Assembly: GCA_017419895.1 (NCBI GenBank)
Contig: JAFOKI010000257.1
Span: 1-5,345, forward strand
DNA: 5,345 nt
Direction of reading: 5' to 3'
DNA from: Eubacterium sp.
GTDB lineage: Bacteria; Bacillota; Clostridia; Peptostreptococcales; Anaerovoracaceae
Under the pieces are notes generated by a model that saw only the letters and a list, made by a program, of their open reading frames with translations, was not told the origin of the DNA and did no database searches. Both the position numbers and the translations under genes were made by a program. This document shows positions 1 to 5,345 of the stretch, piece by piece. How positions within the stretch are numbered: position 1 is the stretch's first letter; each line of letters opens with the position of its first letter.

Positions 1-320
<320 letters not shown>

Positions 321-341
321 TTTACTTTTCCTCCATTATTC

Positions 342-372
342 GTGCCCCGGTGTTTTATCCCGTCCCGGGGAC
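342..372 (-). other. GC-rich hairpin in the fusA-tuf spacer
   Basis: On the transcribed strand CCCCGG (370-365) pairs with CCGGGG (350-345) across a 14-nt loop. Two outer pairs, G372-C342 and T371-A343, can be added if C344 is bulged. It is followed by GAATAATGGAGG rather than a T-run, so it is not an intrinsic terminator. It ends only 7 nt before the tuf ribosome binding site. An alternative small fold using GTCCC/GGGAC (372-362) competes with it. A role in mRNA processing, stability or tuf translation is inference. Confidence 0.5.
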
Positions 373-393
373 TGATGAGAAATATTGTTTACT

Positions 394-2463
394 TTATTTT
401 CCTACAACCTTATCCTTGAGGTTTTCAGGCAGTTTGTCGAAGTGGTCCATCTGCATTACATATGTACCACGTCCCTGAGTCTTGGAGCGCAGGTCTGTAG
501 CGTAACCGAACATCTGCGAGAGCGGAACCATCGCTTTGATGGTTACTGTACCCTTATCCATGTCCGATCCTTCAATACGTCCTCTGCGGCCTGAGAGGTC
601 GCCGATGACGTCTCCCATGTATTCATCCGGAACCGTTACCTCAACCTTGAAAATAGGCTCGAGCAATACCGGAGCGGCTTTCTGGGCCGCTTCCCTGAAT
701 GCCATGGAAGCAGCGACTTTAAACGCCATTTCTGACGAGTCTACTTCGTGATAAGATCCGTCGTAGAGCTCGACGCCGACGTCCACGACCTGATAACCCG
801 CAACCGGGCCGGTCTCCATCGCCTGTTTGATACCTTCCTCAATAGGTCCAAAGTATTCTTTCGGGATAGCTCCTCCTACGATGTTGTTTACGAACTCGAA
901 GCCCTCTCCCGGATCTCTCGGATAAACGCGGATCTTGACATGTCCGTACTGTCCGTGTCCACCCGACTGTTTCGCGTACTTGTGATCGACATCCGCAGTC
1001 TTTGTAATAGTTTCCTTGTACGATACCTGCGGTTTTCCTACGTTCGCTTCTACCTTGAATTCACGGAGCAGACGGTCAACTATGATCTCCAGATGGAGCT
1101 CGCCCATTCCGGCGATGATCGTCTGACCTGTGTCTTCATTGGTATATGTACGGAACGTCGGATCTTCCTCAGCGAGCTTGCTGAGAGCAATGCCCATCTT
1201 TTCCTGACCGGCTTTTGTTCTCGGCTCGATCGCGATCTCGATAACGGGATCGGGGAATTCCATCGATTCCAGTACGATTTCATGATTTTCGTCACAAAGC
1301 GTGTCGCCGGTAGTAGTGTTTCTGAGACCGACTGCAGCCGCTATGTCGCCCGAATAGACCTTGCTGATCTCTTCGCGCTTATTGGCATGCATCTGCAGTA
1401 TTCTTCCGATCCTCTCTTTTCCGCCTTTTACGGAATTGTAGACATACGATCCGGAATCGAGTGTTCCGGAGTATACACGGAAGAACGCGAGCTTTCCTAC
1501 AAACGGGTCAGTCATGATCTTGAACGCGAGCGCCGCGAACGGTGCATCGTCGCTTGCAGGTCTTTCATCCTCTTCGCCTGTCTCGGGATTGATACCTTTG
1601 ATGGGCGGGATATCGACCGGAGCCGGCATGAAATCGATGATGCCGTCGAGCAGCATCTGTACGCCTTTGTTTTTGTAAGCGGAACCGCAGAACACCGGAA
1701 CCATCTCGTTCGCTATCGTCTGCTTTCTGATGACGGCCTTGATCTCATCGATGGTGATATCTTCACCTTCGAGGTATTTCATCATGAGATCCTCGTCACA
1801 TTCAGCGACTGCTTCCAACAGGTTTCCGTGCCATTCTTCGGCAAGATCCGCCATTTCTTCCGGGATTTCGATTTCGTCGATCTGTGTTCCCAGATCATCC
1901 TCGTAGATCTCGGCTTTCATTCTTACCAGGTCGATGATGCCGCGGAAAGTCTCCTCGGCTCCGATCGGAAGCTGCAGCACGATCGGATTAGCTTTGAGTC
2001 TGTCCTTAACCTGGTCGATGACTTTGTAAAAATCGGCGCCCATGACGTCCATTTTGTTAACAAAGATCATCCTCGGTACTCCGTACTTTTCGGCCTGTCT
2101 CCATACTGTCTCGGACTGCGGCTCAACTCCGCCCTTCGCAGCCAGTACGGTTACTGCTCCGTCAAGCACTTTCAGCGATCTTTCGACCTCTACGGTGAAA
2201 TCGACGTGTCCTGGCGTGTCGATGATATTGATCCTGTGGTCTTTCCAGAAAGCAGTCGTTGCGGCAGATGTTATCGTTATGCCGCGCTCTTTCTCCTGCT
2301 CCATCCAGTCCATCTGTGACGCGCCGTCATGTGTTTCACCGATTTTGTGTGTTTTACCGGTGTAAAACAGGATACGTTCTGTACAAGTCGTCTTGCCAGC
2401 ATCGATGTGAGCCATGATCCCGATATTTCTCGTTCTTTCCAACGGGAATTCTCTTCCAGCCAT
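394..2463 (-). CDS. fusA: Elongation factor G
   Basis: EF-G is the GTPase that drives translocation of tRNA and mRNA on the ribosome and, with ribosome recycling factor, helps split post-termination ribosomes. The 689-residue product has normal family length. GTPase motifs are AHIDAGKT at residues 18-25, RGITI at about 60-64, DTPGH at 82-86, NKMD at 136-139 and CGSA at 259-262. The EF-G insertion within the G domain lies between the last two. Domain II starts near residue 307 ([10 protein letters not shown]), domain III includes the GMGELHLE segment, and domain IV includes [10 protein letters not shown]. Domain V runs to the C-terminus with GRRGRIEG and TQGRG. The ATG start gives the family N-terminus and has AAAGGA at 2476-2471, 7 nt upstream, filling most of the 15-nt gap after rpsG. 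That spacing suggests translational coupling. No truncation or lost motif is seen, and it reads as canonical EF-G rather than a tetracycline-protection paralogue because it sits in the str operon. Confidence 0.99.
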   Translation of the reverse strand: MAGREFPLERTRNIGIMAHIDAGKTTCTERILFYTGKTHKIGETHDGASQMDWMEQEKERGITITSAATTAFWKDHRINIIDTPGHVDFTVEVERSLKVLDGAVTVLAAKGGVEPQSETVWRQAEKYGVPRMIFVNKMDVMGADFYKVIDQVKDRLKANPIVLQLPIGAEETFRGIIDLVRMKAEIYEDDLGTQIDEIEIPEEMADLAEEWHGNLLEAVAECDEDLMMKYLEGEDITIDEIKAVIRKQTIANEMVPVFCGSAYKNKGVQMLLDGIIDFMPAPVDIPPIKGINPETGEEDERPASDDAPFAALAFKIMTDPFVGKLAFFRVYSGTLDSGSYVYNSVKGGKERIGRILQMHANKREEISKVYSGDIAAAVGLRNTTTGDTLCDENHEIVLESMEFPDPVIEIAIEPRTKAGQEKMGIALSKLAEEDPTFRTYTNEDTGQTIIAGMGELHLEIIVDRLLREFKVEANVGKPQVSYKETITKTADVDHKYAKQSGGHGQYGHVKIRVYPRDPGEGFEFVNNIVGGAIPKEYFGPIEEGIKQAMETGPVAGYQVVDVGVELYDGSYHEVDSSEMAFKVAASMAFREAAQKAAPVLLEPIFKVEVTVPDEYMGDVIGDLSGRRGRIEGSDMDKGTVTIKAMVPLSQMFGYATDLRSKTQGRGTYVMQMDHFDKLPENLKDKVVGK

Positions 2464-2478
2464 GTTCTTATCCTTTCA

Positions 2479-3170
<692 letters not shown>

Positions 3171-3186
3171 TTTGAGATACGTCTTT

Positions 3187-3606
3187 TTACTTCTTGACCT
3201 TAGGACGTTTCGCACCGTATTTGGAGCGAGCCTTGAGTCTGTTGGCTACGCCGGCCGTATCAAGCGTACCTCTGATGATGTGGTATCTGACACCCGGAAG
3301 GTCTTTTACTCTTCCGCCACGGATGAGAACGACACTGTGCTCCTGGAGATTGTGACCAATTCCCGGAATGTATGCCGATACTTCGATACCGTTTGTCAGA
3401 CGCACTCTGGCGACTTTTCTAAGAGCCGAATTCGGCTTCTTGGGGGTCACTGTCTTGACGGATGTGCACACACCACGCTTCTGGGGTGAATTGATGTCGG
3501 TAGCTACTCTTTTGAGAGAGTTCATACCTTTACCAAGTGCCGGAGCACCCGACTTTTTGACAGCAGTCTGTCTGCCCTCGCGTACTAATTGATTGATAGT
3601 AGGCAT
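3187..3606 (-). CDS. rpsL: 30S ribosomal protein S12, long form
   Basis: S12 sits at the decoding centre at the interface of the 30S body and shoulder, controls decoding accuracy, and is the classic site of streptomycin-resistance mutations. The product has 139 residues against 124 in E. coli. Most of the difference is an insertion of about 13 residues at roughly 25-39, between PAL and PQKRGVC, a form known in Bacillota. The accuracy-determining motifs are wild type: [11 protein letters not shown] with Lys56 (E. coli Lys43 counting Met) and [13 protein letters not shown] with Lys101 and Asp102, the latter being the residue modified by beta-methylthiolation in many bacteria. The S12 residues therefore predict streptomycin sensitivity. 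The ATG start has AGGAG at 3617-3613, 6 nt upstream. It is the first gene after the promoter near 3690. Confidence 0.99.
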   Translation of the reverse strand: MPTINQLVREGRQTAVKKSGAPALGKGMNSLKRVATDINSPQKRGVCTSVKTVTPKKPNSALRKVARVRLTNGIEVSAYIPGIGHNLQEHSVVLIRGGRVKDLPGVRYHIIRGTLDTAGVANRLKARSKYGAKRPKVKK

Positions 3607-3639
3607 TCGTTTCTCCTTTCTTCAAAGATTTTGTTTCTC

Positions 3640-3673
3640 CCTAATAAGCGCACAAAAACAATACGCCCTTAGG
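3640..3673 (-). other. Hairpin in the rpsL 5' leader
   Basis: CCTAA (3673-3669) pairs with TTAGG (3644-3640), and after a bulged A the inner GGGCG (3668-3664) can pair with CGCTT (3650-3646) using two G-T wobbles. It begins about 8 nt after the inferred transcription start and is followed by GAGAAACAAAATC, so it is not a terminator. It may stabilise the 5' end of the mRNA; that is inference. Confidence 0.4.
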
Positions 3674-3687
3674 CAGAGCTAAAGTTG

Positions 3688-3716
3688 ATTTTATCACAAG
3701 GATATCGCCTTTGCAA
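3688..3716 (-). promoter_or_regulatory. Promoter of the str operon (sigma-A type)
   Basis: The -35 TTGCAA (3716-3711) and the -10 TAAAAT (3693-3688) are 17 nt apart, matching the consensus at 4/6 and 5/6. A-rich tracts lie immediately upstream (3750-3720), suitable for an UP-type element. The start of transcription is expected near 3680, giving a leader of about 74 nt before rpsL. The promoter lies after the rpoC terminator, which fits a separate str transcript. Confidence 0.75.
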
Positions 3717-3742
3717 CTGTATTTTTCGCGGATTTTGCAACT
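3710..3742 (-). repeat. Direct repeat AGTTGCAAA at the str promoter
   Basis: AGTTGCAAA occurs at 3742-3734 and again at 3718-3710, 24 bp apart. The second copy contains the -35 hexamer, and the core TTGCAA is its own reverse complement. It could be a tandem protein-binding site or a chance duplication in AT-rich DNA. Confidence 0.4.
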
Positions 3743-3821
3743 ATTTTTCTTCTATTCCTGTGCCCCCGCATACTCTGTTCTGTTCATCCAAATAAGCTTC
3801 GCATGAGTCGTTCTCCCGGCA

Positions 3822-3860
3822 CAAAGACAAAAGCCGCCAGCCCCGTAAGGCTGACGGCTT
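3822..3860 (-). terminator. Intrinsic terminator of rpoC
   Basis: A 12-bp stem is formed by 3860-3849 and 3842-3831 (AAGCCGTCAGCC with GGCTGGCGGCTT, one G-T pair) closing a 6-nt loop. A T-rich tail, TTTTGTCTTTG, follows on the minus strand. It starts 20 nt after the rpoC stop. On the plus strand the stem has a poorer T-tail, so it is called for the minus strand only. Confidence 0.9.
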
Positions 3861-3880
3861 GCTTTGTTACATAAGATCAC

Positions 3881-5345
3881 TTATTCAGCATCGACAGGTT
3901 CGTCGGGAATCACAAGTTCACTTGAACCGGGCATGAAATCATCCATGTCCGCGTACTCATCAGCCGCGCGGTCTCTCGCGACAGCTTCCGGGCTCTTGGA
4001 ATCCGGACGGATCTTCTCGTCGCTGATGCGTTTTTTCTTGAACGAATTCATCAGTTCGGTGTTCTCACCGTAATCGACTTCGATGTCGTTGTACTGTTTC
4101 ATGCCGGTTCCTGCAGGAATCAGTTTACCGATGATGACGTTCTCCTTCAGGCCTGCCAGGTGGTCAGTCTTGCCCTTGAGAGCCGCGTCAGCAAGTACAC
4201 GCGGTGTCTCCTGGAACGAAGCCGCCGACAGGAACGAATCAGTCGCGAGGGAAGCCTTTGTGATACCGAGAAGCACTCTCGAGTATTCAGCCGGCTCTCC
4301 GCCTTCTGCCGCTGCCTGTTCATTTGCCTGATCGATCTCCGTGATGCTGTACAATCCTCCCGGAAGCAGGTTGGTGTCTCCGGACTTCTTGATCTTGTAC
4401 TTGGACAGCATCTGGCTTACGATGACCTCAATATGTTTGTCGTTGATGTCAACACCCTGGTCACGGTATACCTTCTGGCATTCGCTGAGGAGGTAATCGT
4501 ATACGCCTTTTACTCCCTTGAGAGCAAATATGTCATGCGGGCTGAGCGGACCTTCTGTCAGGTTCGATCCGGCTTCCACCGTATCTCCTGTTCTGACTTC
4601 TATCTTGGCTCCGTACGGAATCTCGTAAGATACCTGTTTTTCTTCGCCTGTCTTGACATCGACACCGGTAATCACGATCTCGCTCGTGTTGTCCGTCTTC
4701 TGATGGATCTCTGTTACCTGTCCGTCGAGTCCGCAGATCTGAGCGATACCCTTAGGCTTACGGGCTTCGAAAAGCTCCTCTACTCTCGGAAGACCCTGAG
4801 TGATGTCGCTTCCTGCAACACCGCCCGTATGGAACGTTCTCATTGTGAGCTGCGTACCCGGTTCTCCGATCGACTGAGCGGCGATGATACCAACCGCTTC
4901 ACCGATATTCACGTCTTCTCCCGTTGCCAGGTTTCTTCCGTAGCACTTCGCGCAGACGCCGATCTTGCTTCTGCAGGTCATGACGGAGCGGATCTTGACA
5001 GTCTTGATACCGCGTTTTTCAATCGTGCGCGCGGCATCGTCACTGATCGTCTCGTTCTTGACAGCAAGGACTTCACCGGTTTCTGGATCGATCACATCTT
5101 CTGCGGCAGTTCTTCCCGCAATACGCTCGCTGAGCGGCTCTATCGTGGATTCAGAACCGTTGCTGCTGACGGAAACAAATTCGCTTACTTCTATACCGTC
5201 ATCGGTACCGCAGTCGAACTCCCTTACGATAACGTTATGGGAAACGTCTACGAGACGACGTGTAAGATATCCCGAGTCGGCTGTACGAAGAGCTGTGTCC
5301 GTAAGTCCCTTTCTGGCTCCGTTGGAGGAGATGAAGTATTCGAGG
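3881..5345 (-). CDS. rpoC: RNA polymerase beta' subunit, C-terminal part (cut by the right window edge)
   Basis: Beta' forms the active centre and DNA clamp of RNA polymerase. About 487 codons are visible; the frame is open to the right edge, so this is the C-terminal portion only and the GTG at 5095 is an internal valine. The visible part opens with [20 protein letters not shown] and [11 protein letters not shown] just after the bridge helix. The four zinc-binding cysteines are present at visible residues 45, 124, 131 and 134 (DCGTD, then TC, VCAKC). The trigger loop TMRTFHTGG follows at about 167-175. It passes directly into [17 protein letters not shown], so the large trigger-loop insertion of E. 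coli is absent. The conserved end region includes [27 protein letters not shown] and LIPAGTGM, followed by a charged tail of 72 residues. The TAA at 3883-3881 is followed by a strong terminator. Confidence 0.99.
   Translation of the reverse strand, partial: LEYFISSNGARKGLTDTALRTADSGYLTRRLVDVSHNVIVREFDCGTDDGIEVSEFVSVSSNGSESTIEPLSERIAGRTAAEDVIDPETGEVLAVKNETISDDAARTIEKRGIKTVKIRSVMTCRSKIGVCAKCYGRNLATGEDVNIGEAVGIIAAQSIGEPGTQLTMRTFHTGGVAGSDITQGLPRVEELFEARKPKGIAQICGLDGQVTEIHQKTDNTSEIVITGVDVKTGEEKQVSYEIPYGAKIEVRTGDTVEAGSNLTEGPLSPHDIFALKGVKGVYDYLLSECQKVYRDQGVDINDKHIEVIVSQMLSKYKIKKSGDTNLLPGGLYSITEIDQANEQAAAEGGEPAEYSRVLLGITKASLATDSFLSAASFQETPRVLADAALKGKTDHLAGLKENVIIGKLIPAGTGMKQYNDIEVDYGENTELMNSFKKKRISDEKIRPDSKSPEAVARDRAADEYADMDDFMPGSSELVIPDEPVDAE

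Noticed and set aside
748..2319. A 523-codon open frame on the plus strand, antisense to fusA
   Set aside because: It is exactly in register with the fusA codons, where antisense stops need sense TTA, CTA or TCA. Its openness only reports that fusA avoids those three codons. It has no plausible product and fusA is certain.
3752..3804. Two tiny minus-strand frames (6 and 11 codons) joined by an ATGA overlap, the first with GGGAG upstream
   Set aside because: They lie after the rpoC terminator and before the str promoter, so they would hardly be transcribed; frames this short arise often by chance.
5093..5095. GTG at 5095 as the start of a 404-residue protein
   Set aside because: The frame continues upstream to the window edge as unmistakable beta' sequence, including a zinc-binding cysteine, so the GTG is internal.

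Overview
The window is a stretch of chromosomal core-gene DNA from what looks like a Bacillota bacterium, most probably class Clostridia. Every gene reads on the minus strand, from right to left: the 3' part of rpoC, then rpsL, rpsG, fusA and the 5' part of tuf. The placement rests on four things: rpoBC lies directly upstream of the str operon; S12 is the long form with an N-terminal insertion; the RNA polymerase beta' trigger loop lacks the large insert found in Enterobacteria; and there are strong AGGAG-type ribosome binding sites. By eye the base composition is about half GC. Genus or species cannot be called from this window.

Layout, in transcription order. At 5345-3881 is the beta' C-terminal region, running off the right edge. 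A strong intrinsic terminator (about 3860-3822) follows its stop codon by 20 nt. A 274-bp gap (3880-3607) then carries a good sigma-A-type promoter (-35 at 3716-3711, -10 at 3693-3688) and a leader of about 74 nt for the str operon. rpsL occupies 3606-3187. The next gap is 237 bp (3186-2950), unusually long for two adjacent ribosomal protein genes, and is full of inverted repeats. rpsG (2949-2479) starts with GTG. fusA (2463-394) follows after only 15 nt. A 73-bp spacer containing a GC-rich hairpin leads to tuf (320 to the left edge, incomplete).

Functionally this is transcription and translation machinery: the catalytic beta' subunit, two small-subunit proteins (S12 at the decoding centre, S7 nucleating the 16S 3' domain), and the two elongation GTPases EF-G and EF-Tu. 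The str genes are probably co-transcribed from the promoter near 3690, separately from rpoBC.

The proteins look ordinary and intact; no mobile element, CRISPR array, defence system or novel protein system was found. The most interesting part is non-coding: the rpsL-rpsG spacer looks like a structured RNA placed where Escherichia coli has its S7 feedback site, and is the best candidate for an undescribed cis-regulatory RNA. Smaller points are the hairpin just upstream of the tuf ribosome binding site, the duplicated AGTTGCAAA at the str promoter, and a long charged tail on beta'.
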